Positions 31,242 to 40,576 are shown, counted from the first letter of the stretch. The stretch: DNA of 64,000 nucleotides from WHSW01 sp035296705 (GCA_035296705.1 DATHAL010000041.1:1-64000); one strand, 5' to 3'. Numbers and translations are program-made. Notes: a model not told the origin generated them from the sequence alone.

Positions 31242-32464
31242 TGCGAAACAAGCGAGGCGACCCGGCAAGGGTTGTCTGGCTCGTGCTCGGGGGGTTGGTG
31301 GCGTTCATGCTCGCCTTCGCCGCGGGCTGCGGGTCGGACGACGACTCGGACTCCGACGGCGCCGAGGCCCAGACCGAGCTCGGCAAGGGTGAGGGCGAGG
31401 TCAACCTGATCGCCTGGGCCGGTTACGTCGAGGACGGCTCCACCGATCCCAAGGTCGACTGGGTCAGCGATTTCGAGCAGCAGACCGGATGTCAGGTCAA
31501 CGTCAAGGTCGCCGGCACGTCCGACGAGATGGTCGACCTGATGCGGACCGGTCAGTACGACGGCGTCTCTGCCTCGGGCAACGCCTCGCTGCGGCTCGTC
31601 GACGGCGGCGACGTCGCACCCATCAACGTCGACCTCGTCCCCAACTACGCGACGGTGTTCGAGGACCTCAAGAACCAGCCGTACAACACGGTCGACGGCA
31701 CGAACTACGGAATCCCGCACGCGCGCGGAGCCAACGTGCTGATGTGGAACACCCAGGAGGCCGCCGACATCGACGGGTCCACCTGGGCACCGCTCCTCGA
31801 CCCGAACGAGGCGTCGAAGTACGCGGGCAAGATCAGCGTCTACGACGACCCGATCTACATCGCGGACGCGGCCGTCTATCTCAAGGCCCATCAGCCGGAT
31901 CTCGGGATCGACAACCCGTACGAGCTCGACGAGGACCAGTTCAACGCCGCGGTCGACCTGCTCAAGCAGCAGAAGCCGAACGTCGGCGAGTACTGGTCGG
32001 ACGCGCTCAAGCAGATCTCGGCGTTCGAAAACGGCGATGACGTCGTCGCGACCACGTGGCAGTACCAGTACTTCGCGCTCAAGGGCGAGGGCGAGTCGGT
32101 GGCGACGAGCGCGGGCGGCACGGGCTTCCTCCCCCAGGAGGGCGCGACCGGATGGTCCGACACGTGGATGATGAGTTCGGAGGCTGCGCACCCGAACTGC
32201 ATGTACATGTGGATGGACCACATCATCGACCCGAAGGTGAACGCCCAGGTCTCGGAGTGGTTCGGCGAGGCGCCCGCCCAGAGCAAGTCGTGTGACTTCA
32301 CCGCGGATAAGAACTTCTGCGCGAAGTATCACGCCGACGATCCGGAGTTCTGGAGCCGCGTCTACTACTGGATCACCCCGGTCGCCGACTGCGGTGATGA
32401 CCGCGGCTCGGAATGCATGGACTACAACGACTGGGTCTCCGCCTGGACGGAGATCAAGGGCTGA
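31241..32464 (+). CDS. ABC transporter substrate-binding lipoprotein, spermidine/putrescine type, cysteine-rich
   Basis: 407 residues from ATG 31241 with GAGGAG seven bases before it. The lipobox is FAAGC after a hydrophobic stretch, so it is anchored outside the membrane. It has the PotD/PotF-like fold marks (GEVNLIAWAGYVEDG, YGIPHARGANVLMWN, GDDVVATTWQY). It differs clearly from the other two binding proteins in the window and carries extra cysteines (QTGCQVN, HPNCMYM, KSCDF, KNFCAKY, ADCGDD, SECMD) that may form disulfides. It probably takes a different amine from the one bound by the 34993/53115 pair. Confidence 0.9.
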   Translation: MRNKRGDPARVVWLVLGGLVAFMLAFAAGCGSDDDSDSDGAEAQTELGKGEGEVNLIAWAGYVEDGSTDPKVDWVSDFEQQTGCQVNVKVAGTSDEMVDLMRTGQYDGVSASGNASLRLVDGGDVAPINVDLVPNYATVFEDLKNQPYNTVDGTNYGIPHARGANVLMWNTQEAADIDGSTWAPLLDPNEASKYAGKISVYDDPIYIADAAVYLKAHQPDLGIDNPYELDEDQFNAAVDLLKQQKPNVGEYWSDALKQISAFENGDDVVATTWQYQYFALKGEGESVATSAGGTGFLPQEGATGWSDTWMMSSEAAHPNCMYMWMDHIIDPKVNAQVSEWFGEAPAQSKSCDFTADKNFCAKYHADDPEFWSRVYYWITPVADCGDDRGSECMDYNDWVSAWTEIKG

Positions 32465-32474
32465 GTACGAGGCC

Positions 32475-33374
32475 GTGGAAGCTGCTGACCTAGCCGGGTC
32501 AGCGCCGCGGAGGTCGGTGGGCCGCAGGCTCGCCGACCTCTTCCACGGCCGCCCGCGGCTCCAGATCGGCAGCCTGCTGGCCGGCCCGATCGGCTGGCTG
32601 GTGATCGGGTACATCGGCTCGCTGGCGGTACTGCTGGTCGCCTCGTTCTGGAGCGTCGACGCCCTCAGCGGCGAGACCACGCGCAGCTTCTCGCTCGACA
32701 ACTTCAAGGAGCTCGGCGAGCAGCCCGTCTACCGCGACGTGGCCGGCCGGACGATCGGCATCGCCGCGGCGGCGACGATCACCGACATCCTGCTCGCGGT
32801 GCCGATCGCCTTCTACATGGCGAAGGTCGCGAGCCCGCGCGCCAAGGGCCTGCTCGTCGTCGCGGTGCTGATGCCGCTCTGGTCCTTCTACCTCGTCAAG
32901 GTCTACGCGTGGCGGACGATGCTGTCCTCCGGCGGGATCGTCAACTGGGCGCTCGACCCGCTCGGGATCTCCGGGCCCGGCTACGGGACGACCGCGGTGT
33001 GGCTGGTCGAGAGCTATCTCTGGCTGCCCTACATGATCATCCCGATCTATGCCGGGCTCGAGCGGATCCCGAACTCGCTCTTCAACGCGTCCGACGACCT
33101 CGGGGCGCGACCGGGGACGACGTTTCGCCGGATCGTCCTGCCGCTCGCCTTCCCGGCCGTGGTCGCCGGCTCGATCTTCACCTTCTCGCTCACGCTCGGC
33201 GACTACATCACTCCGTCGCTGGTCTCCCCGGACACGCAGTTCATCGGCAACGTCGTCAAGGCCAACATCACCAACAACCTGCCGCTCGCCTCGGCGTTCG
33301 CGATGGTGCCGATCGTGGTCATGGTCATCTACCTCCTGATCGCCCGACGGCTGGGCGCGTTCCAGCATCTATGA
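32475..33374 (+). CDS. Spermidine/putrescine-type ABC permease (PotB-like)
   Basis: 299 residues from GTG 32475, preceded by GAGG. Six hydrophobic segments are visible, plus the coupling loop ASDDLGARPGTTFRRIVLPLAFP, the EAA motif that contacts the ATPase. It forms the membrane channel with the following permease. Its stop overlaps the next start (ATGA). Confidence 0.92.
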   Translation: MEAADLAGSAPRRSVGRRLADLFHGRPRLQIGSLLAGPIGWLVIGYIGSLAVLLVASFWSVDALSGETTRSFSLDNFKELGEQPVYRDVAGRTIGIAAAATITDILLAVPIAFYMAKVASPRAKGLLVVAVLMPLWSFYLVKVYAWRTMLSSGGIVNWALDPLGISGPGYGTTAVWLVESYLWLPYMIIPIYAGLERIPNSLFNASDDLGARPGTTFRRIVLPLAFPAVVAGSIFTFSLTLGDYITPSLVSPDTQFIGNVVKANITNNLPLASAFAMVPIVVMVIYLLIARRLGAFQHL

Positions 33375-34231
33375 GGCTCTCGCGCGGAACACGAATCGCC
33401 CTGCGGGTCGGCGTCGCGATCACGCTCGCGTTCGTCTACCTGCCGCTGCTCGTGGTCGCGATCTACGCCTTCAACGGCGGCCCGGCCCTCGGCTGGCCGC
33501 CCGAGGACCTGACGACGCACTGGTTCGGGGTCGCGATCCGCAACGACGGCGCCCGTGACGCCTTCGTCACCTCGCTCGAGGTCGGTGCGGTGGCCACCGG
33601 GATCGCGCTCCTGCTCGGAACGCTGGCCGCGTTCGCCGTCAGCCGCTACCGCTTCTTCGGCCGCGAGACGATCTCGTTCCTGGTCATCCTGCCGATCGCG
33701 CTGCCGGGCATCGTCACCGGGATCGCGCTCAGCGACACGTTCCGCGAGGTGCTCGGGATCAACCTCGGCTTCTTCACCGTCGTCGTCGGCCACGCGACCT
33801 TCTGCATCGTGCTCGTCTACAACAACGTGGTCGCCCGGCTGCGCCGCGTCTCCGGGAACTTCGAGGAGGCCTCGGCGGACCTCGGCGCCCACACCTGGCA
33901 GACGTTCCGCCACATCACGCTGCCGAACATGCAAACGGCGCTCGTCGCGGGCGCCCTGCTCGCCTTCGCGCTCTCCTTTGACGAGATCATCGTGACGACC
34001 TTCACGCTCGGCGCCGGCTCCGAGACGCTGCCGATCTGGATCTTCTCGAACCTCTTTCGCCCGAACCAGGTGCCGATCGTGAACGTGGTCGCCGTGCTGG
34101 TCGTGCTGATCTCGATCATCCCGGTCTACCTCGCGCACCGGCTCACGCGCGAGGAGGGCGCCGCGGCTGCACCGGCGGGCGGCGGCGCCGGCGCGGCCGG
34201 CGTGGTCGCCGAGACGGCCGCCGCGCCCTAG
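33371..34231 (+). CDS. Spermidine/putrescine-type ABC permease (PotC-like)
   Basis: 286 residues, six membrane segments. The EAA loop is EEASADLGAHTWQTFRHITLPNM. The last 25 residues are alanine- and glycine-rich (AAAAPAGGGAGAAG) and probably disordered. Second half of the permease pair and last gene of the first polyamine ABC operon. Confidence 0.92.
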   Translation: MRLSRGTRIALRVGVAITLAFVYLPLLVVAIYAFNGGPALGWPPEDLTTHWFGVAIRNDGARDAFVTSLEVGAVATGIALLLGTLAAFAVSRYRFFGRETISFLVILPIALPGIVTGIALSDTFREVLGINLGFFTVVVGHATFCIVLVYNNVVARLRRVSGNFEEASADLGAHTWQTFRHITLPNMQTALVAGALLAFALSFDEIIVTTFTLGAGSETLPIWIFSNLFRPNQVPIVNVVAVLVVLISIIPVYLAHRLTREEGAAAAPAGGGAGAAGVVAETAAAP

Positions 34232-34303
34232 CTCCGGACGCCGGAAGGCGCGGCGACCGTGCGGTGCGATCGCCCGTGTGGTGTTAGCGCCGCTTGGGCG
34301 CCG

Positions 34304-34918
34304 TTATACGCGGGACGGCGACAGCAGCTCCACGCCGACCGCGGCGCTGGCCGCGGCGAGCAGGATGCGCTCGGCGCGCTGTGCGTCGATCCCGGGATGG
34401 CCGAGAACGACCTGCAGCCCGAGGCCGTCCTCGAGCGCGACGAGGGCCCGGGCGATCGTCACGGGATCGGAGGAGAGCTCGAAGGCCCCGGACTCGGCTC
34501 CGCGCTCGATCACGCGCTCATAGAGCATCGTCTGCCGGTCGAAGAAGCTCACCGACAGCGTCGCGAACAGCCGGCTGGCCCCCGTCATCGCATCGAGCTC
34601 ATAAAGCAGCCGGCTCTGTTCGTCGTCGGGCCCCGCCGGCACACCGAGCCGGACCGCCTCCCGAAGCTGCTCGACCGGGTCGCCGATGCCGCGGATCGCG
34701 TCCGCCCGGCGCTCGGCGTAGCGGCTCATCGCGTCGGTCGCGACCTCGAGCAGGAGCTCCTCGAAGTCCGGGTAGTAGTAGAGGGCGGCGCTCGACGAGA
34801 GGCCCGCCCGCTCGGCGACATCCTTCACGCGGAGACCGAGCGCCCCGCGCTCCAGGAGCACGTCGCGGGCTGCGGCGACGAGCTGCGCTCGCCTGCGCGC
34901 CTGGTCCTTTCGCCTCAT
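34304..34918 (-). CDS. TetR-family regulator
   Basis: 204 residues from ATG 34918 (MRRKDQARRRAQLVAAARDVL). The helix-turn-helix is ERAGLSSSAALYYYPDFEELL near residues 38-60. The C-terminal ligand domain is of unknown specificity. It diverges from the orphan binding-protein gene, and the shared region holds a strong promoter and the inverted repeat TTGAA-N6-TTCAA (34986-35001), the best candidate for its operator. It may control the orphan binding protein and the hydrolase in response to the amine or its breakdown product. Confidence 0.88.
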   Translation of the reverse strand: MRRKDQARRRAQLVAAARDVLLERGALGLRVKDVAERAGLSSSAALYYYPDFEELLLEVATDAMSRYAERRADAIRGIGDPVEQLREAVRLGVPAGPDDEQSRLLYELDAMTGASRLFATLSVSFFDRQTMLYERVIERGAESGAFELSSDPVTIARALVALEDGLGLQVVLGHPGIDAQRAERILLAAASAAVGVELLSPSRV

Positions 34919-34956
34919 ACCTTGAACGGTATCGCGCGTAACGGCGCAGATTGCCC

Positions 34957-35001
34957 TTGACATTGCCCGATGCGGGCGGTTATTTTTGAAATCTGATTCA
35001 A
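34957..35001 (+). promoter_or_regulatory. Strong promoter with overlapping inverted-repeat operator
   Basis: TTGACA (34957-34962), 17 bases, TTATTT (34980-34985) is close to the sigma70 consensus. TTGAA-ATCTGA-TTCAA (34986-35001) covers the predicted transcription start, and GCCCG-ATG-CGGGC lies in the spacer. Both are plausible sites for the divergent TetR regulator. The binding-protein frame begins at about the predicted start, so the mRNA may be leaderless. Confidence 0.6.
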
Positions 35002-36150
35002 AGAAATGACATCAGGGCCGCCCTGGCCGCGGCGATCGCGATCGTCGCGCTGGCGCTCGCATCGTGCGGTGGCGACGGCGGCGGCCTCGACTCGGGCGGG
35101 GAGCAGGAGGCGCAGGCGGTGCCCGCCGGCGAGGTCACGGATCAGCTCACGATCTCGCAGTGGCCGCTCTACGTCGACCCCGGCAAGGACGGGACGATCG
35201 CGGAGTTCGAGGACGAGACCGGAATCGACGTCTCCTACATCGAGGACATCAACGACAACTCCGAGTTCTTCGCGAAGCTCCAGCCGCTTCTCGCCAAGGA
35301 CGAGTCGGGCGGGCGAAGCGTGATCACCGTCAGCGACTGGCTGGCCCGCAAGATGTATGACCTCGGCTACCTCTACGAGCTCGACAAGTCGAAGCTCCCG
35401 AACGTCGAGGCGAACCTGATCCCGGCGCTCCGCAACCCGGCGGCGGATCCCGACCGCGATTTCACGGTCCCGTGGCAGAGCGGCATGACGGGGCTGATCG
35501 TCCGCACCGACCTCGCGCCCGGCGTCGACTCCATCTGCGACCTGTTCGACCCGAAGTACGCGGGGAAGGTCTCGATGCTCACCGAGCTTCGCGATTCGCT
35601 GCCGATGACGCTCAAGTGCATGGGCATCGACCCGGACACCGCGACCACCGAGCAGTGGCTCAGCGCCGTCGACAAGATCGGCCAGGCGGCGCAGTCGGGG
35701 CAGATCCGCCGCTTCACCGGCAACGACTACATCCGCGACCTGGCGAGCGGCAACACCGCGATCGCGCTCGGGTGGTCGGGGGACGCCGTCCAGCTCCAGA
35801 AGGACAACCCGAACATCGAGTTCGTGATGCCCGTGGAGGGCTGCATGCTGTGGTCGACGAGCATGGAGATTCCGGTCGGCGCGCCGGACCCTCAGGCGGC
35901 GCTCGAGTTCATGAACTTCGTCTACGATCCGAAGGTGCAGGCCGACATCGCCGAGTGGGTGAACTACGTGACCCCGGTCTCGGGCGTCAAGGAGATCCTC
36001 CAAAAGAGAGACCCGGCGCTGGCCCGCAATCCGCTCATCTTCCCCAGCAAGAAGTACACCGAGAACTGCACGTTCGAGCCGGTGCTCGGCGGCGAGCAGG
36101 GCGACCAGGTCACGAAGGCGTTCGAGCGCGTCCTGTCCGGCGCGTCGTGA
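34993..36150 (+). CDS. Orphan spermidine/putrescine-type substrate-binding lipoprotein, apparent CTG start
   Basis: 385 residues if read from CTG 34993. A lipoprotein signal follows (IQRNDIRAALAAAIAIVALA then the lipobox LASC), so the frame must begin about here, yet no ATG/GTG/TTG is available; ATG 35006 is out of frame. A one-base loss just after that ATG would also explain it. The mature protein is very close to the binding protein at 53115 (both share ICDLFDPKY, RRFTGNDY, GWSGDAVQLQ, MPxEGCMLW). It has no permease of its own and may use the one at 54282-56023. It overlaps the hydrolase gene by four bases. Confidence 0.85.
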   Translation: MIQRNDIRAALAAAIAIVALALASCGGDGGGLDSGGEQEAQAVPAGEVTDQLTISQWPLYVDPGKDGTIAEFEDETGIDVSYIEDINDNSEFFAKLQPLLAKDESGGRSVITVSDWLARKMYDLGYLYELDKSKLPNVEANLIPALRNPAADPDRDFTVPWQSGMTGLIVRTDLAPGVDSICDLFDPKYAGKVSMLTELRDSLPMTLKCMGIDPDTATTEQWLSAVDKIGQAAQSGQIRRFTGNDYIRDLASGNTAIALGWSGDAVQLQKDNPNIEFVMPVEGCMLWSTSMEIPVGAPDPQAALEFMNFVYDPKVQADIAEWVNYVTPVSGVKEILQKRDPALARNPLIFPSKKYTENCTFEPVLGGEQGDQVTKAFERVLSGAS

Positions 36151-37016
36151 GGTCGCTCTCGATCGCCGCGCTGCAGACGGCGCCGGTGCCGGGGGAGCCG
36201 GAGGCGACGCTCGCGCGGCTCGATCGCGAGGCACGGGCGGCGAGCCGGACGGCCGAGCACGCGCAGCTCCTCGTCCTGCCGGAGCTCCACCTCTCCGCGC
36301 TCCCAGGGCAGTTCGACGACCACGCCGACCACGCGGCCCGCGTCGCGGTCGAGATCCCGGGCCCGCTCACCGCGCGCCTCGAGGCGCTCGCAGCCGAGAC
36401 CGGGCTCTGGCTCGTCCCGGGCTCGGTCTACGAGCGCGGCGACGACGGCCGCGTCTACAACACCGCGGTCGCGATCTCGCCGGACGACGGGCTGGTCGCG
36501 GCATACCGCAAGGCGTTCCCGTGGGAGCCCCACGAGCGCAGCGCCCCGGGCCACCGCTTCCAGGTCTTCGAGATCCCCGGCATCGGCCGGGCCGGCCTCG
36601 CGATCTGCTACGACGGCTTCTTCCCGGAGAGCTTCCGCCAGCTCGCGTGGCTGGGGGCCGAGGTCGTCATCCACCCCACGCTCACCACGACGAGCGACCG
36701 CTCGGCGGAGCTGATCACCGCGCGAGCGAACGCGATCTTCAACCAGCTCTTCGTCGTCAACCTGAACGCCGCGAGCCCGGCCGGCCTCGGCCGCAGCCTG
36801 ATCGTCGATCCGGAGGGGCTCGTGCGCGCGGAGGCCGGCGCCGGCGAGGAGCTCGTCACCGACGTCATCGACCTCGATGCGGTGGCGCGCGTGCGGCGCT
36901 TCGGGACCGCGGGAGTCTCGCGGATGTGGGAGCAGCTCGATCGCGGCGCCGCGGCGGAGCTCGAGCTGCCGATGTACGAACGGGGGCGGATCCAGCCCCG
37001 GCCGGACCGCGCCTAG
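36147..37016 (+). CDS. Carbon-nitrogen hydrolase (nitrilase superfamily)
   Basis: 289 residues from GTG 36147 (GTGA overlap). The Glu-Lys-Cys triad is clear: LVLPELHLS (Glu 46), YRKAFPWEPHE (Lys 122), LAICYDGFFPE (Cys 154). Family members cleave amides and carbamoyl groups, including N-carbamoylputrescine. Coupling to a polyamine-type binding protein makes an acylated or carbamoylated amine a good guess for the substrate, but an aliphatic amidase is equally possible. No signal peptide, so it acts in the cytosol on imported compound. Confidence 0.9.
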   Translation: MRSLSIAALQTAPVPGEPEATLARLDREARAASRTAEHAQLLVLPELHLSALPGQFDDHADHAARVAVEIPGPLTARLEALAAETGLWLVPGSVYERGDDGRVYNTAVAISPDDGLVAAYRKAFPWEPHERSAPGHRFQVFEIPGIGRAGLAICYDGFFPESFRQLAWLGAEVVIHPTLTTTSDRSAELITARANAIFNQLFVVNLNAASPAGLGRSLIVDPEGLVRAEAGAGEELVTDVIDLDAVARVRRFGTAGVSRMWEQLDRGAAAELELPMYERGRIQPRPDRA

Positions 37017-37065
37017 GTCAGGCCCCGCTCATACACGTCCTCCGCCGCCGGCCCCGCCCGCGGGA

Positions 37066-37668
37066 CTACGCGGCCAGCGCGGCGGCGCGGACGCCCAACT
37101 CCGACGCGAGCTCCGCGGCGACCAGCTCGCGCGCTCGCTCGAGGTCCATCGCCGGATCGCGGATCAGGGCGCGCAGCCCCGCGCCGTCCAAAAGCGCCAT
37201 CGCGTGGTCGGCGACGCGCTCGGGGTCGACCGAGTCGAACTCGCCGCTCTCCACCCCGGTCCGGATCACCGCGGCGAGCCACTCGCGGTAGCGCTCATAG
37301 AGCCGAGCCCCAACCGGCCGCAGGGTCGGATCCCGCACGGCACGGAGCCAGAGCTCCACCCAGAGCACCCACTCGCGCTCCTGCCTTCCGGGCAGCGGCA
37401 GGCACTCGCGGATCGCCCGTGCGAGGCGCTCCGTCGCGTTCGCGGCCTGGGGCTCGTCGCCGAAGCGCTCCTCCCCGGTCGCCTCGAAGGAGTGGATGAG
37501 CGCCTGCTCGAGGAGTTCCTCGCGGGTCGAGAAGTAGTGGTGGACCAGCGCGGTCGAGACGCCGGCGCGGTTCGCGACGCGAGCGATCCGAACGTCGTCG
37601 ATCCCATCGCTCGCGATCAGGTCGCACGCCGCCTCGAGGATCCGCTCCCGCGTGTCCGCCGCCGCCAC
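37066..37668 (-). CDS. TetR-family regulator, BetI-like
   Basis: 200 residues from GTG 37668. N-terminal DNA-binding part is TRERILEAACDLIASDGIDDV followed by the helix-turn-helix VANRAGVSTALVHHYFSTREELL. The C-terminal part (WVLWVELWLRAVRDPTLRPV) resembles the TetR_C_6 / BetI type, whose members often answer to amines or choline. It stands next to the FAD oxidoreductase, Rieske and acyl-CoA dehydrogenase cluster and is the nearest candidate for the protein that binds the TTGAC-N6-GTCAA operators. Confidence 0.88.
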   Translation of the reverse strand: MAAADTRERILEAACDLIASDGIDDVRIARVANRAGVSTALVHHYFSTREELLEQALIHSFEATGEERFGDEPQAANATERLARAIRECLPLPGRQEREWVLWVELWLRAVRDPTLRPVGARLYERYREWLAAVIRTGVESGEFDSVDPERVADHAMALLDGAGLRALIRDPAMDLERARELVAAELASELGVRAAALAA

Positions 37669-37710
37669 GGTTCGAGCCTATCCCGGCGCTCGGCCGCCGC
37701 CGGCCTTCGC

Positions 37711-39324
37711 TCAGGCCGACGCCGCGACCGCGAGCCCTGCCCCCTGGTCGGCGAGGACCGCGGCCGCCGCGTTACGCCCGTTGAGAGCGATCACGCTTCC
37801 GGCGGGATGGGTGGCGGCGCCGCAGAGGTAGAGGCCGGTGACCGGTGTGCGGGCGGCGAGCCGCCCCTCCCACATCTGGTCGGGCGTCACCTCGCCCTGG
37901 AAGATGTTCCCGCCGGTGAGCCCGATCCGCGACTCGATGTCGGGCGGACCGAGCACCTCGTGGTCGATCAGGCAGTGCTCGAAGTCCGGGGCGAAGCGCG
38001 AGATCAGGTCGATGAACTGCCGCGCGACGCCGTCGCGTGCAGCGTCCCAATCCGAGCCCGCGATGTCATATGGCGCGTACTGGCCGAACACGCTCATCAG
38101 ATGCCGCCCCTCGGGCGCAGGGCTCGGGTCGTGACCGGTCTGGATGTAGATCTCGCCGAACGCGACCGCCGGCTCACCGCGCTCGCAGGCGTCGAACGCC
38201 GCCTGGGCCTCGGCCATCGTCCCCGTCGCGTCGATCGTCGCCCGCGCCGGCCACGCCTCGCCGGGCGCCGCCGTCCAGGTCGGCAGGCGCTCGAGCGCCG
38301 CGTTGAACTTGACCACGGGGCTGCGCACCTTCCAGGCCTCGAGCCGGTCGCGAAACGCCGCATCGACCTCGGCGCCGTCGAGCATCGCGAGCAGCCGCTT
38401 CGGGTCCGCGTTGCAGATCACGGTGGAGGCCCGAAGCGCCGTCCCGTCCTCGAGCACGACGCCCTCGTCCGGGACGATGCGGGCCACCGGCACGCCGCAG
38501 GCGAGCGTCGCGCCGGCCTCGGCGGCGGCGTCCGCGATCGCGAACGAGCACATGCCCATTCCGCCCTCGACATAGCCCCACACGGGCCCCTGGCCGTCGA
38601 GGTCGCCCTGGTAGTGCATGAGCTTGATCGAGGCGGTGCCCTTCTCGTACGGCCCGCCCCAGGTGCCGATGATCCCCTGGCCGAAGAGGGCCGTCTTCAG
38701 CCGCTCGTCCGTGAGGTGTGCGTCCAGTACCTCCGCGATCGAGGCCTCGAAGACGAGGTCGATCATCTCCTCCGAGCCGAGCAGCTCCTCGATCTCCGGG
38801 CGGGTCGGCGCGTCTCCGACCCAAGTGTCGCGCTCCCCTTTGCGCAGCCGCCTGCGGGCCTCGTCGAAGAGCTCCTCGTAGGCCCAGTAGCCCGCGACAT
38901 CTCTGTCGGAGACGCCGAGCTCCCGCAGGTTGGCCTCGGTCCTGGCGTCGTCCAGCCACTGCCCGAACGCGGTCCCGTCCTCGAACGGGACCCAGAGGTT
39001 CGGGTCGGCGACCCAGTAGCGCAACCCACGCGAGCGCAGGTCGAGCTCGGAGATCACGAGCTCGTCGAGGAGGCCGACGACGTAGGCGCAGGGACTGACG
39101 ACGTAGCGTTCGTCGGCGAACGGGCGCTCGAGCGTCGCGGCGCCGCCGAGCCGCTCGCGCCGCTCGAGCACGAGGACCGAGCGTCCGGCACGCGCCAGAT
39201 AGGCCGCGGCGGTGAGGCCATTGTGGCCGCCGCCGACGATGATCGCGTCCCAGTCGCGCGCCGCGAGCTCTGCGACCGGCGCCGGCAACCCGGCCTCGCC
39301 GAGCTGCCGCGCGATGTCGTTCAC
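37711..39324 (-). CDS. PYROXD2/phytoene-desaturase-like FAD oxidoreductase
   Basis: 537 residues from GTG 39324. The Rossmann motif is IIVGGGHNGLTAAAYLARAG near residue 28, and the C-terminal FAD motif is GGNIFQGEVTPDQM...VTGLYLCGAATHPAGSV. This is the PYROXD2-like branch of the amine-oxidase/phytoene-desaturase superfamily; substrates of this branch are mostly unknown. It starts inside the stop of the Rieske gene (GTGA) and has a paralogue at 43921. The two may act at successive steps or form a pair. Confidence 0.87.
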   Translation of the reverse strand: MNDIARQLGEAGLPAPVAELAARDWDAIIVGGGHNGLTAAAYLARAGRSVLVLERRERLGGAATLERPFADERYVVSPCAYVVGLLDELVISELDLRSRGLRYWVADPNLWVPFEDGTAFGQWLDDARTEANLRELGVSDRDVAGYWAYEELFDEARRRLRKGERDTWVGDAPTRPEIEELLGSEEMIDLVFEASIAEVLDAHLTDERLKTALFGQGIIGTWGGPYEKGTASIKLMHYQGDLDGQGPVWGYVEGGMGMCSFAIADAAAEAGATLACGVPVARIVPDEGVVLEDGTALRASTVICNADPKRLLAMLDGAEVDAAFRDRLEAWKVRSPVVKFNAALERLPTWTAAPGEAWPARATIDATGTMAEAQAAFDACERGEPAVAFGEIYIQTGHDPSPAPEGRHLMSVFGQYAPYDIAGSDWDAARDGVARQFIDLISRFAPDFEHCLIDHEVLGPPDIESRIGLTGGNIFQGEVTPDQMWEGRLAARTPVTGLYLCGAATHPAGSVIALNGRNAAAAVLADQGAGLAVAASA

Positions 39325-40514
39325 GCCGGGACCTCGCTGCCCGCCCGCAGCGCCTCCATGTAGCGGTCGGCGACCATCACGTCGAAGGCGTGGACGTCCA
39401 CCTCCTCCGCCGAGTACCGGCCGGCCGTGTAGCCGCGCGTCGCGACTCCCTTCTGCGCCAGCTCACAGACGCGCCAGTCCTGGCGGTTCACCGTGTCCCA
39501 GAACCGGACGGCATCGGAGGGATCGAAGTCCGACCGCGCGATCGTCGCCGGTTCGAAGAACCACTCACAGACCACCTCGGTGCGCCCAGCGGCCCGCGGC
39601 CACAGGGTGTGGAGCATCAGATAGTCGGGATGAAGCGAGACGAGCGCGTTCGGAAAGAGCGCGAAGTAGAGCACCGTCTCGAGGTCGCGGCCCTCGAGCC
39701 CCTCGATCGGCGGTCTCCCGGCGGCGGCGCCGTCGCCGTTCACCGCCATCGTCCGCGTCCCGTCCCTGAGCGTCATCGAGCCGCCGCACCACTCCCCCTC
39801 GCCGACGACCGCGTCGCCGCTCATGTAGTCGCTGAGCGCCTGCAGCTCCGGGTGCACGCCGGGGCAGTGCAGGCACTCGTTGTAGTTCTCGGCGATCCCC
39901 TTCCAATTCGCGGCCACGTCGTAGGTGACCGCGTCCGCGCGCTCCAGGGTCTCGACCCGGTAGCGACGCAGGTGAGAGAGCAGGTCGCCCACGTGCTCGT
40001 CGGGCTCCGGCGCCGCGCCCGAGAGGTCGATCAGGACGAGCCCGCCGACCACGGCCAGGCGGACCTCGATCAGCCCCCAGCAGGAGAACTCGAAGTCCTC
40101 GACGCCGTCCATGTGCGGCGCCGCGCGAAGCTCGCCGTCGAGCCCGTATGACCACGCGTGATACGGGCAGCGAAGCCGCCGCCGCACCTGGCCCTCGGCC
40201 TCGTTGACGATGCGCGCGCCGCGGTGGCGGCATACGTTGAGGAAGGCCTGCGGCCGCCCGTCCTCCCCGGCGATGACCAGGACGCTGTCCGGCCCGAGCT
40301 CGCGGGTGAAGAACTTGCCGGGGGCGTCGACCGCCGAGACGTGACCCGCGCAGACCCAGCCGGTGAACAGGTTCTCGAGGTCCCAGGCGAAGACGCCCGG
40401 ATCGCTGAATGCCCGCGGCGGAAGCATCGTCGCGCGCTCGAGCGGCTTTCGCGTCAGCGCGATGTCTCGGGGGTCGAGCTCGAGGCTGGCGGTCGAGGGC
40501 GGATCGGTGCGCAA
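39321..40514 (-). CDS. Rieske non-heme iron oxygenase, alpha subunit
   Basis: 397 residues from TTG 40514, with AGGAGG eight bases before it. The Rieske cluster ligands are CRHRGA (Cys 95, His 97) and CPYHAWSY (Cys 116, His 119). The mononuclear iron site is ENYNECLHCPGVHP (His 216, His 221), with a later Asp expected as third ligand. The sequence style is closer to N-demethylating/hydroxylating enzymes of the glycine-betaine or carnitine type than to classical ring dioxygenases, and the amine-rich neighbourhood agrees, but the substrate is not proven. No reductase or ferredoxin gene is nearby. It is the first gene of a two-gene operon with the FAD oxidoreductase. Confidence 0.9.
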   Translation of the reverse strand: MRTDPPSTASLELDPRDIALTRKPLERATMLPPRAFSDPGVFAWDLENLFTGWVCAGHVSAVDAPGKFFTRELGPDSVLVIAGEDGRPQAFLNVCRHRGARIVNEAEGQVRRRLRCPYHAWSYGLDGELRAAPHMDGVEDFEFSCWGLIEVRLAVVGGLVLIDLSGAAPEPDEHVGDLLSHLRRYRVETLERADAVTYDVAANWKGIAENYNECLHCPGVHPELQALSDYMSGDAVVGEGEWCGGSMTLRDGTRTMAVNGDGAAAGRPPIEGLEGRDLETVLYFALFPNALVSLHPDYLMLHTLWPRAAGRTEVVCEWFFEPATIARSDFDPSDAVRFWDTVNRQDWRVCELAQKGVATRGYTAGRYSAEEVDVHAFDVMVADRYMEALRAGSEVPA

Positions 40515-40576
40515 GGGTCTGGCCTCCTCAATCGGTTTTGTGCGCCCGCGCGCGCCGCACTGCGCCTCGGGCTTGT

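Noticed and set aside
35006..35323. ATG 35006 as the start of the orphan binding protein
   Set aside because: It is out of frame with the lipobox and the mature protein, and its own frame is serine/arginine-rich noise.
37017..37065. GC-rich stretch between the hydrolase and TetR genes as a terminator
   Set aside because: Only weak, imperfect pairing could be drawn; not reported as a feature.
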